64,000 bases of DNA from Magicicada septendecula. Lineage: Eukaryota > Arthropoda > Insecta > Hemiptera > Cicadidae. Below are positions 1 through 11,759 of this stretch, in pieces (position 1 is the stretch's first letter; every line of letters begins with the position of its first letter). Both the position numbers and the translations under genes were made by a program. Below the pieces are notes generated by a model. It was not told the origin of the DNA and did not search any database. It worked only from the letters and a program-made list of their open reading frames with translations. The DNA lies in contig CM068367.1 in assembly GCA_034769895.1 (NCBI GenBank), positions 1,311,395,046-1,311,459,045 of the forward strand, written 5' to 3'.

Positions 1-679
1 ATAGCCTCCTGTGGCAACGGTTGAATCGAGAAGAAGAAACTGTATTAGCGCGACCTGGTATTTATAGTCAGGTCGTGCAAAAACTCATGTCTGAACAGTT
101 TTTAACTTGTCAGATTTTGTCAAAGCGTTATTTCTCTCACTCTGGTTCAATTCACTATTTTCGCCTATCTTCACGAATTACGAAGTTTGTTTCACATCAC
201 TCGATTCTCAATCGATCACTAATTTTTATATGCTTACTATATGTAAATTACACTTCTTTATTGTAATTGCAAAAAGAGCTATTAACTTTTTACGTATAGT
301 AATTGCACTTTTCATCATGGTCTTTTAACCCTTTATTCACCTTTAATTTTCTATACACTTTGGTGTCTTTTGTTTTACCCTAGCGTACATATTTTTCTTA
401 TAATTAAAGTAAAATATAAAACTATTCTACTTGAAAAGGGTTGGTTACATTTCAGGAACGGACAGGCTCACACACACAAACCAAATATGCGTGTACACAA
501 CGCTAGCAACAGGTGCGTCGGGAATGCGTGTCCATGCATGAATTCTGTGCTCCCTATTTTTAACTACGATACAGCTTATGCAATCTGAATCATGTTTATT
601 AATTCATATTTATTTATTTTTATTATTTATTTCATTTATTTTTGCAATGCACAGTACCGTTAATGGTTGTACCATTGCA
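1..679 (-). mobile_element. Partial LTR of Ty3/gypsy family A (3' LTR of array copy 1)
   Basis: This stretch is nearly identical to the right parts of the LTRs at 3732-5340 and 8432-10030, so it is the same LTR cut by the window edge. On the minus strand the LTR begins at TGCAATGG (complement of 672-679), directly after a purine-rich stretch (AGCAGGGAAA) that serves as polypurine tract. The outer end of the array therefore lies left of the window. Confidence 0.8.
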
Positions 680-945
680 TTATTTCCCTGCTTGGTGAAA
701 AAAAATTTTAATACCAAATTAAAATTTTTTTTTTATTAGACAAATAATATGGTATGTTTTTATTTATCGACACATTTATTTATTTTATGTGCGACTAATA
801 ATGAGTATATGATTTTTTTCACTTGTACCCTTATATGGAGGTTTTGAGCAAATATTTCCCCTCCCATGTAGGTAGAGTCGCTGTGGTGTTTCGGTACATC
901 AGCTTCACTTTTCCACTTTAATCGTTGTAGTGACCCAGTTATTTA

Positions 946-1804
946 TCAATGGAATTTTCTCAAAGAGCCAGCATTGTATTTACCCATTTCTTTTTCTCTC
1001 ACGCCATCATACACTATGAATGTCTGTTTACCAACTTGTCGTACCAGTGTATATGGTCCATCATACAACCTGAAAAATTTTTTAGCTGTATTATTAACTC
1101 TTTTCCCTACTGGATTAGTCTTTAATAATACCTCTTCTCCAATTGCAAACTGTTGTAGCTTATGCGTTCTGTTCAACTGCTCTACTCTCTTGCTACCTTT
1201 TTCTATTATTGTTCTCTTCGCATTCTCTATTTTAACGCTGACTGGAATTTGTATGTTTTGATTGGCAGGTTTTTGTATATATTTTTTCCAAAATCTCTCA
1301 GGTTTACGATCTTCTTCTATTTCAATTTGCGTGTAACTTGTTGCTTCACTGTAGTTCTCGTTCATAGCCTTTTTGAAGAATGGTAAATATTCTGCCCATC
1401 TGTTATGTTGGTTATGGCAGTAAATCCGTAGATATTTATCTAACTCCTTGTTTACCCTTTCTGCTAGATTTCCTTGTGGATGTCTAATAGCTGATAGGAT
1501 GGTTTTAATTCCATTTTCTCTTAACGTTTGGTGCCAAACTTCGCTCTGGAATTGTACGCCTTGGTTACTCAAGATCTTTTTCATCTTGCCAAATGCTGGA
1601 ATATATTTATTGAGTAGTATCTTCAGTACAGCTTTTATTGTAGGTCGCATAACTGGATACAGATAGTATCCAAAAGCAGTTCGCTTTGGAAAACACATCT
1701 ATACAGGCAAGTATGTGCTTATCTCCCCGACTTGATCTCGGTAGAGGTCCCAGAAAGTCCACTGCAACTAACTCTCCTCTAGCTTCCGTCTGAATACTCT
1801 CCAT
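946..1804 (-). pseudogene. Family A integrase, C-terminal remnant (copy 1)
   Basis: The minus strand encodes pieces of a retroviral-type integrase. A segment with VDFLGPLPRSSRG and CIDVFSKA is the first catalytic-Asp region. It is followed by a 250-residue stretch with the region around LSNQGVQFQSEVW, the helix HPQGNLAERVN that precedes the catalytic Glu region, and a GPY/F module (FFRLYDGPYTLVRQVGKQTF) near the end. The same modules occur in elements B and D, which places all three in related Ty3/gypsy lineages. It is a fossil fragment, broken, and lacks the N-terminal zinc-binding part. Confidence 0.8.
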
Positions 1805-1839
1805 CTCAACATTTTATGCCATCCTTCACTCTGGAATTT

Positions 1840-2110
1840 TACATTTCCTTAATCATAATATTCCTTAACCTTTCCTTAACATTAACATTCCTTAACATTT
1901 CTTACCTTTCTTTAGCATTAACATTCCTTAACATTTCATTAAATATAACATTACTTAATATTCCGTAACATTTCCTTAAACATCAACTTTACTTAACATT
2001 TCTTACATTTCTTTGACATTAACATTGCTTAACATTTCTTTCCTTTCTTTAACATTAACCTTCTTACCATTTCCTTAACATTTTTTGCAATCACAACATT
2101 TCCTTAAACA
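1840..2110. repeat. Degenerate short tandem repeat (ttccttaacatt-like) in family A
   Basis: Words such as ttccttaacatt, aacattaacattcc and catttccttaaac recur many times with variable spacing. The same block lies at about 6500-6775 in copy 2. It occupies the place where pol would normally lie, so it may have expanded at the deletion junction. No coding potential is seen. Confidence 0.65.
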
Positions 2111-3108
2111 TAACTTCTAACCTTATTAAACATATTATTAATGGTGAAATCTTCTCACAGACCTAAATAACATTTCAAAGCTGAAGCATATTCTACGTTT
2201 TCATGTATGGCTTTTTATTAATTAATGCAACATTTCATTCGATAATACTACCTTCAAATCCTGGTTTACCAATTTGAAGAGAATTGCGGTGTACCTCACA
2301 CTGCTGGTATTTGATCTTAATTCTACCTTTTTGTATATCTTCTTTCTTATGCACTTTTGCTACAATGTCTTTTTATTATATAAGCCTTCTTTTTTTTTAT
2401 ATTATACGTCCGTGGAGATTGAAATTTTCTGCTCATTTACATATTATCATTAACATATTGTTATTCCTTATTATTTAATTCCTTATCTTATTAATAATTA
2501 ACACAGTAATATTTTCAAAATAATTTCTATTTACATTAGGGCGTTGAGTGCGGTTTACTTCACCCTAGTTTAGACTACACAATGCGTTGTATTGTTTGAC
2601 TAGATGCCGGGCGTTGTTTCCTTTTCGTATAGTTGCCGACATATAACAATTTCCGCTTCTCACTCTCTGTGTTAACATTCCATTGTACCGTGTAACTCAC
2701 CTGTTCATAGGGTGAGAATTTATTTCTTAGATACGACGAATAACTTTTCTCTCCCTTGCTTTCTTCTCTCTCATTCTCTCCGCATTGCCTCTCTTGTCAA
2801 ATGCACTGCTTATTATTTCGTGTGTGACTTGCTCTCATGCGTCGCCTATAATAATTTCTGTAGTTTTTATAAGTATAATTGTGATTATTGTCATTATAAT
2901 TAACGTTTGCTCGATACTAACTGTTTGTAAACTCGTTGCGAACGCTGTGTTTTAATCGTGTTACATGTATTGCTTTCTTAACTGTTTTAATACTGTATGT
3001 GTCTCCTGCTAATTGGATATTCTTGCTACCCATGTACGATTTTTTTATATCCTACTTTACATTCTTCCTTAGTGTTAATTATTTCACTAGAATTATAATA
3101 ATTAATTA

Positions 3109-3405
3109 TTAACATTCCTTCAAGTTCATTTTGTATTTTAATACCTTGTTTATATGCATATTATTATCGATATCCATAGGCACTAAGTGCGCTGTCTTAT
3201 TTACGATAGATTGTTCTAATTTTGATTTCCTTTCTTCTCTTAATTTTTCTGTTTGTTTTCTAAAACATTCTGTTAACTCTTCTATATGTGTTCTATTATT
3301 ATTTTCTTTTACTTTTTCTGTTTGTTTGTCCTCTACTTCACCAAATATGGCTTGCACCATAGCTTGAAGCGCCTCTTCCATCCTTAAACTTTTTGATATT
3401 GCCAT
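3109..3405 (-). pseudogene. Family A gag N-terminal fragment (copy 1)
   Basis: A 98-residue minus-strand reading frame starts MAISKSLRMEEALQAMVQAI and is rich in Glu, Lys and Gln with heptad-like spacing (EELTECFRKQTEKLREERKS). It is the head of a coiled-coil gag, like those of elements B, C, D and F. Capsid and nucleocapsid parts are not recognisable here. Copy 2 has a longer version at 7581-8105. This is a fossil of a structural gene with no function inferred. Confidence 0.65.
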
Positions 3406-3731
3406 GTTGAATTATTTTGTATTTATTTATTATGTTTTAAAATATTATTCTTATGGAACCGAATTATTAAATTTATTTATTATTATTATTAATTATTATT
3501 TTTTTCTTATTACAATTACACATTTACAATGATATTACTTCGTTGAGCGCCAGTTGTGTCTTAATACACAACAATTAACATAACATAAAATTAATGTTTA
3601 ATAAAAATAATTATTATCACATATAATATATTTTTCATTTAACACACATTTACATTTAGAGCAACCATTTAGCTACAAAAAAAAATTTTAAGTAGTCAAA
3701 TGGTTGGGATCGTCCCCCACGTTGTGCGCCA

Positions 3732-5340
3732 ATTTATATATAACAACATAATGATTGTAATATAATTTAATTTGTGTAGTCCCAAGTTCAGGGCCAATTT
3801 ATATAACATAACAAATTATATAATGTATTGAATTCATGGGTGTAATCATAATAAGAAGATGATACGTTATCTAAGTTTGAAATTGTTCCATTATTTATTT
3901 TTTTTATTAAACAATATTTTTCATTTCGCATATAGAAATACTATTCATTATTATATCGTTTGTACGACTCCTTCGTACACAACTTATAGCTAACAATTTA
4001 CATACACAGGTTATACGTAAATCTTATTATCTAATTTTAATTAATTGAATATTCATTTTGCTCTCGGCTTACTCATTGTGTGATCATCTTTTTTGCAATT
4101 TCTGATTAATTTACTTTATTAATGAAGTTACTTGTATTCCAATTTCTTTAATATTAATTAGTTTTAAAACTTTCTACTGCATATGCATTCTCCTTTATCA
4201 ACCAAGACTTTATTAATAACGTTAACTCAAAAAATCAAATATTTCTCTTATCATTTATGTTACTTTCAATTACTAAAAATTTTATACAAGAGATATTATT
4301 CTAAATGTTACTCTGATTTTTCATTTATGTACAATTAGTTATTTTATTACAGGTTGAATGTCTTGCATTCTAACTTTAATTAGTGTCTTTCAAATGTCTG
4401 TAATTACATTGGTTTTTCATCACCTCGTTTGATGTGGTTAATCATCCGTACGTCCTCCTTTGGTCCTCAGTCTGCGTACTCCGTGTCCTTTTGGTCCTCT
4501 GGTCGGATTCTACTGCATGTACGGTTTACAAGTCGTCACGCCTCACATCATATGCTGCAGTGTGTGTCCATTGACCTCCTCATATGTACTCTGCTGCTCT
4601 GGTTGGACTTCAGTTTGTCCTGTGTTCCTTACTATAAATTTGAATTGGCACTGTCGACTGACATAGCCTCCTGTGGCAACGGTTGAATCGAGAAGAAGAA
4701 ACTGTATTAGCGCGACCTGGTATTTATAGTCAGGTCGTGCAAAAATTCATCTCTGAACAGTTTTTAACTTGTCAGATTTTGTCAAAGCGTCATTTCTCTC
4801 ACTCTGGTTCAATTCACTATTTTCGCCTATCTTCACGAATTACGAAGTTTGTTTCACATCACTCGATTCTCAATCGATCACTAATTTTTATATGCTTACT
4901 ATATGTAAATTACACTTCTTTATTGTAATTGCAAAAAGAGCTATTAACTTTTTACGTATAGTAATTGCACTTTTCATCATGGTCTTTGAACCCTTTATTC
5001 ACCTTTAATTTCTATACACTTTGGTGTCTTTTGTTTTACCCTAGCGTACATATTTTTCTTATAATTAAAGTAAAATCTAAAACTATTCTACTTGAAAAGG
5101 GTTGGTTACATTTCAGGAACGGACAGGCTCACACACACAAACCAAATATGCGTGTACACAACGCTAGCAACAGGTGCATCGGGAATGCGTTTCCATGCAT
5201 GAATTCTGTGCTCCCTATTTTTAACTACGATACAGCTTATGCAATCTGAATCATGTTTATTAATTCATATTTATTTATTTTTATTATTTATTTCATTTAT
5301 TTTTGCAATGCACAGTACCGTTAATGGTTGTACCATTGCA
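3732..5340 (-). mobile_element. LTR of family A (shared by array copies 1 and 2)
   Basis: A 1.6-kb LTR lies between the two internal regions, with a primer-binding-like TGGCGC block on its left (minus-strand 3') side and a polypurine tract on its right. It is almost identical to 8432-10030 and to the partial copy at 1-679. Being single between two internal regions, it serves both as 5' LTR of copy 1 and 3' LTR of copy 2. Confidence 0.8.
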
Positions 5341-5608
5341 TTATTTCCCTGCTTGGTGAAAAAAAATTTTAATACCAAATTAAAATTTTTTTTTTATTAG
5401 ACAAATAATATGGTATTGTTTTTATTTATCGACACATTTATTTATTTTATGTGCGACTAATAATGAGTATATGATTTTTTTCACTTGTACCCTTATATGG
5501 AGGTTTTGAGCAAATATTTCCCCTCCCATGTAGGTAGAGTCGCTGTGGTGTTTCGGTACATCAGCTTCACTTGTTCCACTTTAATCGTTCTAGTGACCCA
5601 GTTATTTA

Positions 5609-6467
5609 TCAATGGAATTTTCTCAAAGAGCTAGCATTGTATTTACCCATTTCTTTTTCTCTCACGCCATCATACACTATGAATGTCTGTTTACCAACTT
5701 GTCGTACCAGTGTATATGGTCCATCATACAACCTGAAAAATTTTTTAGCTGTATTATTAACTCTTTTCCCTACTGGATTAGTCTTTAATAATACCTCTTC
5801 TCCAATTGCAAACTGTTGTAGCTTATGCGTTCTGTTCAACTGCTCTACTCTCTTGCTACCTTTTTCTATTATTGTTCTCTTCGCATTCTCTATTTTAACG
5901 CTGACTGGAATTTGTATGTTTTGATTGGCAGGTTTTTGTATATATTTTCTCCAAAATCTCTCAGGTTTACGATCTTCTTCTATTTCAATTTGCATGTAAC
6001 TTGTTGCTTCACTGTAGTTCTTGTTCATAGCCTTTTTGAAGAATGGTAAATATTCTGCCCATCTGTTATGTTGGTTATGGCAGTAAATCCGTAGATATTT
6101 ATCTAACTCCTTGTTTACCCTTTCTGCTAGATTTCCTTGTGGATGTCTAATAGCTGTTAGGATGGTTTTAATTCCATTTTCTCTTAACGTTTGGTGCCAA
6201 ACTTCGCTCTGGAATTGTACGCCTTGGTTACTCAAGATCTTTTTCATCTTGCCAAATGCTGGAATATATTTATTGAGTAGTATCTTCAGTACAGCTTTTA
6301 TTGTAGGTCGCATAACTGGATACAGATAGTATCCAAAAGCAGTTCGCTTTGGAAAACACATCTATACAGGCAAGTATGTGCTTATCTCCCCGACTTGATC
6401 TCGGTAGAGGTCCCAGAAAGTCCACTGCAACTAACTCTCCTCTAGCTTCCGTCTGAATACTCTCCAT
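5609..6467 (-). pseudogene. Family A integrase, C-terminal remnant (copy 2)
   Basis: These are the same integrase segments as in copy 1: VDFLGPLPRSSRG and CIDVFSKA, then LSNQGVQFQSEVW, HPQGNLAERVN and a terminal GPY/F module. The near identity to copy 1 shows a recent duplication rather than two independent old insertions. Broken fossil. Confidence 0.8.
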
Positions 6468-7580
6468 CTCAACATTTTATGCCATCCTTCACTCTGGAAT
6501 TTTACATTTCCTTAATCATAATATTCCTTAACCTTTCCTTAACATTAACATTCCTTAACATTTCTTACCTTTCTTTAGCATTAACATTCCTAAACATTTC
6601 ATTAAATATAACATTACTTAATATTCCGTAACATTTCCTTAAACATCAACTTTACTTAACATTTCTTACATTTCTTTGACATTAACATTGCTTAACATTT
6701 CTTTCCTTTCTTTAACATTAACGTTCTTACCATTTCCTTAACATTTTTTGCAATCACAACATTTCCTTAAACATAACTTCTAACCTTATTAAACATATTA
6801 TTAATGGTGAAATCTTCTCACAGACCTAAATAACATTTCAAATCTGAAGCATATTCTACGTTTTCATGTATGGCTTTTTATTAATTAATGCAACATTTCA
6901 TTCGATAATACTACCTTCCAATCCTGGTTTACCAATTTGAAGAGAATAGCGGTGTACCTCACACTGCTGGTATTTGATCTTAATTCTACCTTTTTGTATA
7001 TCTTCTTTCTTATGCACTTTTGCTACAATGTCTTTTTATTATATAAGCCTTCTTTTTTTTTTATATTATACGTCCGTGGAGATTGAAATTTTCTGCTCAT
7101 TTACATATTATCATTAACATATTGTTATTCCTTATTATTTAATTCCTTATCTTATTAATAATTAACACAGTAATATTTTCAAAATAATTTCTATTTACAT
7201 TAGGGCGTTGAGTGCGGTTTAGTTCACCCTAGTTTAGACTACACAATGCGTTGTATTGTTTGACTAGATGCCGGGCGTTGTTTCCTTTTCGTATAGTTGC
7301 CGACATATAACAATTTCCGCTTCTCACTCTCTGTGTTAACATTCCATTGTACCGTGTAACTCACCTGTTCATAGGGTGAGAATTTATTTCTTAGATACGA
7401 CGAATAACTTTTCTCTCCCTTGCTTTCTTCTCTCTCATTCCCTCCGCATTGCCTCTCTTGTCGAATGCACTGCTTATTATTTCGTGTGTGACTTGCTCTC
7501 ATGCGTCGCCTATAATAATTTCTGTAGTTTTTATAATTATAATTGTGATTATTGTCATTATAATTAACGTTTGCTCGATA

Positions 7581-8105
7581 CTAACTGTTTGTATTCTCGT
7601 TGCAAACGCTGTGTTTTAATCGTGTTACACGTATTGCTTTCTTAACTGTTTTAATACTGTACGTGTCTCCTGCTAATTGGATATTCTTGCTACCCAGGTA
7701 CGATTTTTTATATCCTACTTTACATTCTTCCTTAGTGTTAATTATTTCACTAGAATTATAATAATTAATTATTAACATTCCTTCAAGTTCATTTTTTATT
7801 TTAATACCTTGTTTATCAAATGCTGTTTCAACCTTACTTTTGCGTGCGTTTATATGCATATTATTATCGATATCCATAGGCACTAAGTGCGCTGTCTTAT
7901 TTACGATAGATTGTTCTAATTTTGATTTCCTTTCTTCTCTTAATTTTTCTGTTTGTTTTCTAAAAAATTCTGTTAACTCTTCTATTTGTGTTCTATTATT
8001 ATTTTCTTTTACTTTTTCTGTTTGTTTGTCCTCTTCTTCACCAAATATGGCTTGCACCATAGCTTGAAGCGCCTCTTCCATCCTTAAACTTTTTGATATT
8101 GCCAT
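7581..8105 (-). pseudogene. Family A gag N-terminal fragment (copy 2)
   Basis: A 174-residue minus-strand frame begins MAISKSLRMEEALQAMVQAI, has a charged helical segment up to about residue 75 (RKQTEKLREERKSKLEQS), and ends without a recognisable capsid core. It starts about 310 bases inside the primer-binding-site-like block, where gag is expected. It is longer than its counterpart in copy 1. The remainder of gag and most of pol are missing from the element. Confidence 0.6.
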
Positions 8106-8431
8106 GTTGAATAATTTTGTATTTATTTATTATGTTTTAGAATATTATTCTTATAGAACAGAATTATTAAATTTATTTATTATTATTATTAATTATTATT
8201 TTTTTCTTATTACAATTACACATTTACAATGATATTACTTCGTTGAGCGCCAGTTGTGTCTTAATACACAACAATTAACATAACATACAATTAATTTTTA
8301 ATAAAAATAATTATTATCACATATAATATATTTTTCATTTAACACACATTTACATTTAGAGCAACCATTTAGCTACAAAAAAAAATTTTAAATAGTCAAA
8401 TGGTTGGGATCGTCCCCCACGTTGTGCGCCA

Positions 8432-10030
8432 ATTTATATATAACAACATAATGATTGTAATATAATTTAATTTGTGTAGTCCCAAGTTCAGGGCCAATTT
8501 ATATAACATAACAAATTATATAATGTATTGAATTCATGGGTGTAATCATAATAAGAAGATGATACGTTATCTAAGTTTGAAATTGTTCCATTATTTATTT
8601 TTTTTATTAAACAAAATTTTTCATTTCGCATATAGAAATACTATTCGTTTGTACGACTCCTTCGTACACAACTTATAGCTAACAATTTACATACACAGGT
8701 TATACGTAAATCTTATTATCTAATTTTAATTAATTGAATATTCATTTTGCTCTCGGCTTACTCATTGTGTGATCATCTTTTTTGCAATTTCTGATTAATT
8801 TACTTTATTAATGAAGTTACTTGTATTCCAATTTCTTTAATATTAATTAGTTTTAAAACTTTCTACTGCATATGCGTTCTCCTTTATCAACCAAGACTTT
8901 ATTAATAACGTTAACTCAAAAAATCAAATATTTCTCTTATCATTTATGTTACTCTCAATTACTAAAAATTTTATACAAGAGATATTATTCTAAATGTTAC
9001 TCTGATTTTTCATTTATGTACAATTAGTTATTTTATTACAGGTTGAATGTCTTGCATTCTAACTTTAATTAGTGTCTTTCAAATGTCTGTAATTACATTG
9101 GTTTTTCATCACCTCGTTTGATGTGGTTAATCATCCGTACGTCCTCCTTTGGTCCTTAGTCTGCGTACTCCGTGTCCTCTTGGTCCTCTGGTCGGATTCT
9201 ACTGCATGTACGGTTTACAAGTCGTCACGCCTCACATCATATGCTGCAGTGTGTGTCCATTGACCTCCTCATATGTACTCTGCTGCTCTGGTTGGACTTC
9301 AGTTTGTCCTGTGTTTCTTACTATAAATTTAAATCGGCACTGTTGACTGACATAGCCTCCTGTGGCAACGGTTGAATCGAGAAGAAGAAACTGTATTAGC
9401 GCGACCTGGTATTTATAGACAGGTCATGCAAAAACTCATGTCTGAACAGTTTTTAACTTGTCAGATTTTGTCAAAGCGTCATTTCCCTCACTCTGGTTCA
9501 ATTCACCATTTTCGCCTATCTTCACGAATTACGAAGTTTGTTTCACATCACTCGATTCTCAATCGATCACTAATTTTTATATGCTTACTATATGTAAATT
9601 ACACTTCTTTATTGTAATTACAAAAAGAGCTATTAACTTTTTACGTATAGTAATTGCACTTTTCGTCATGGTTTTTTAACCCTTTATTCACCTTTAATTT
9701 CTATACACTTTGGTGTCTTTTGTTTTACCCTATCGTACACATTTTCCTTATAATTAAAATAAAATATAAAACTATTCTACTTGAAAAGGGTTGGTTACAT
9801 TTCAGGAACGGACAGGCTTCACAAACACAAACAAAATAGGTGTGGACGCAACGCTAGCGACAGGTGCGTTGGGAATACGTGTCTATGTATGAATTCTGAG
9901 CTCCCTATTTTTAACTACGATACAGCTTATGCAAACTGAATCATGTTTATTAATTCATATTTATTCATTTTTATTATTTGTTTCATTTATTTTTGCAATG
10001 CACAGTATCGCTAATGGTTGTACCATTGCA
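8432..10030 (-). mobile_element. 5' LTR of family A array (outer right LTR)
   Basis: This is the third copy of the 1.6-kb LTR. It ends sharply at 10030: the inner LTR continues ttgca|ttatttccc (polypurine side) while this one continues ttgca|atagtttaaa, which is unique flank. That defines the LTR edge and the right border of the array. Divergence from the LTR at 3732-5340 is a few per cent or less by eye, so the array is fairly young. Confidence 0.8.
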
Positions 10031-10902
10031 ATAGTTTAAAATGAATCATTTTTTATTAGTGCACAACTACTGGAAAAAAATTCATTCATGCACTTACCAA
10101 AGTTAAGAAAATCTCCTTCTTCTGTTTTTGCCTAATTTGTGAATTGTTATTATAGTTTACTATAAAATTAGAATAAGAATTATTCCATTCATAAAATCTA
10201 TATAATTATGTACATCAAAGACAATTTAGGTGAACTTTGCTTACCATGTATGCCTTTCTGTTGAGTGAGTTAGGGAAGTTTGTCAGTACTGTTTTGATAA
10301 ATATTTGATTAATGTACAACATATCTGCTGATTAGCCACCGCATTTACTACTGTCACCTTTCTTTCTAAATAGACAATCTGAGAACTTTGTGTTGTTAAG
10401 AGAAGGTAATTATTCAGACTTGTATAGTTTTATTTGGTGAACTATTAAAAATACTATGTGACTTCAATTCTGTGAAAGTTGTAGGAAAATGTTCAATAGA
10501 TTCAGTTTTTTTCAGTAGGCCCTAACGTTGAACCTTATTTCAGTTCTGTTATCATCTGGTTTAAACGTTGAACTTAAAAGTTCAAACATCTGGTTCGGAT
10601 GTAATATTTTTTTTATTTTGCTGTTTTATTCAGATTAGATGGGTGGACAATAACTTCTGAGGTCAGACCAGTTCAAACGTGTAATTCTGAAGTTAATTAA
10701 TTGAATGCAAACTTTCCCATGGTTTTATCTGTGTTCATATCTGCAAATAATGTTATAACATTTTTAAAAATTCATTTGAAATAATTAGTGCTAATTCATT
10801 AATATGCGTTTATTTAAAGTATCTTTAAATCTTTGAAAATTGGAAATTAAGTCCACTTCTTATTTCAATAGTTTTGTATTTCAGTACTTTTTTATTATAT
10901 AT

Positions 10903-10987
10903 ATTTTATAATGACTTTACCTCAAGATGTTTTCTCCCTATTTGGAACATGTTTCGGGAAGCCTTGTGTTCCCATCTTCAGCCTTCC
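10903..10987 (-). mobile_element. PLE3 terminal scrap
   Basis: About 85 bases match the ends of the palindromic PLE3 insertion at 15930-16139 and 25265-25495 (shared words ctttacctcaagatgttttctcc, gaagccttgtgttcccatctt). It carries one hammerhead-like motif on the minus strand and no coding sequence. It is flanked by unique intron-like DNA. Confidence 0.6.
10944..10983 (-). ncRNA. Hammerhead-like ribozyme motif (PLE3 type, best copy)
   Basis: On the minus strand the order is GG, CUGAAGA, a helix II of UGGGAA against UUCCC, GAAA, then C-AU-GUU and CC. CUGANGA and GAAA are the two conserved hammerhead core boxes, and GUU fits the NUH cleavage rule. Helix I is very short (GG/CC) and helix III is minimal, as is known for PLE hammerheads. 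Two decayed copies lie at 15985-16024 and 25405-25444. Activity is uncertain. Confidence 0.5.
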
Positions 10988-11458
10988 GAATTTTATTATT
11001 ACAAAAAAATTCTTCCTTTCAAAGACATTCATGAATCCTGTCATCTTCTATAATGTCTTGTATATAAATTATAATGTGTTTTAACAGAAAATCTTCAGGA
11101 TTATCATGTGGGCAGGAATGATATTTAGGAATCTAGTTACATACCATAGAGTTCTGCATAGCTTCTATTTATTCACAAGTTAATAGGCATGTGGAGTATA
11201 GTGTTTTCAATTTAGAAATCTTAAAGCTAAACCCTTTGGATTGAAATTTGTAGTTGAAATTAATAATCAAATTTAGGGGCACATCTACTTACCTCTGTTT
11301 CCGACTGTTTGCCTGTATCTCTGTCTAGCCTCTCTTCTCTTTTCTAAAAGTTATGTAGGAAAAGAGGAAACAAGAATTTTTCTTTAGAAGCTTCATCTTT
11401 ATAGTTTTTTTCAAGTCTTATTGTAAAGTTTATGTAAGTTTGTAAATTTTGTGTGTGT

Positions 11459-11472
11459 GGAGAGAGAGAGAG

Positions 11473-11512
<40 letters not shown>
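11459..11512. repeat. (GA)n-(GT)n compound microsatellite
   Basis: Perfect gagaga repeats pass directly into about 17 GT units. Reading frames crossing it (poly-Thr/His) are artefacts of the repeat. Confidence 0.9.
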
Positions 11513-11515
<3 letters not shown>

Positions 11516-11759
11516 GAGATATGAGTCCTTATTAGGACAATAACGTAATAATTCAAGGTTCTATGTAATTATTTTCCTTTCAAAGGTTCTGTGTTCTCTG
11601 ATCCTTTGAAATTAAAATTTTTATTTTATGTTGATTTAATTAATTTTCTATTTAAAAATATATGGACCAGAGTTTTCAGAATGTTTTTAAAAAATATACC
11701 TAAAAATACTTTAAAAAATATGAACATCTATTATATACGTCTCTCTTAAAATCAGTCAA

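Larger units (their letters stand above)
680..3731 (-). mobile_element. Internal region of family A, copy 1 (internally deleted Ty3/gypsy)
   Basis: Read on the minus strand, this holds a primer-binding-site-like TGGCGCACAACGTGGGG at 3715-3731, a short coiled-coil gag start (3109-3405) and then the C-terminal part of an integrase (946-1804). The protease, reverse transcriptase and RNase H parts are absent, so the unit is a non-autonomous remnant. Between gag and integrase lies AT-rich DNA with repeated ttaacatttcc-type words (about 1840-2110). Copy 2 has the same layout, so the large internal loss predates the array. Besides that loss, only a few breaks are apparent. The fossil looks young because copies 1 and 2 differ at only about one or two bases per hundred by eye. 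Confidence 0.8.
5341..8431 (-). mobile_element. Internal region of family A, copy 2
   Basis: This is a near-exact repeat of 680-3731 displaced by about 4.66 kb, with the same gag head (7581-8105), the same degenerate aacatt repeat (about 6500-6775), and the same integrase C-terminal remnant (5609-6467). Protease, RT and RNase H are absent here too. A tRNA-complement-like TGGCGCACAACGTGGGG lies at 8415-8431. The fossil is internally deleted with a few further breaks. Confidence 0.8.
10031..11759. other. Non-coding flank or first-intron DNA
   Basis: AT-rich single-copy sequence between the LTR array and the Tigger remnant. It holds a hammerhead-bearing PLE scrap (10903-10987) and a (GA)n/(GT)n microsatellite (11459-11512). 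No exon is evident. The signal-peptide exon expected upstream of the micro-exon at 12562 was looked for here without a convincing hit. Confidence 0.5.

Noticed and set aside
10251-10269. Possible first exon (MYAFLL then gtgagt donor) upstream of the micro-exon
   Set aside because: The phase would fit, but six residues are far too short for a signal peptide and the start context is poor; the real first exon is probably elsewhere.
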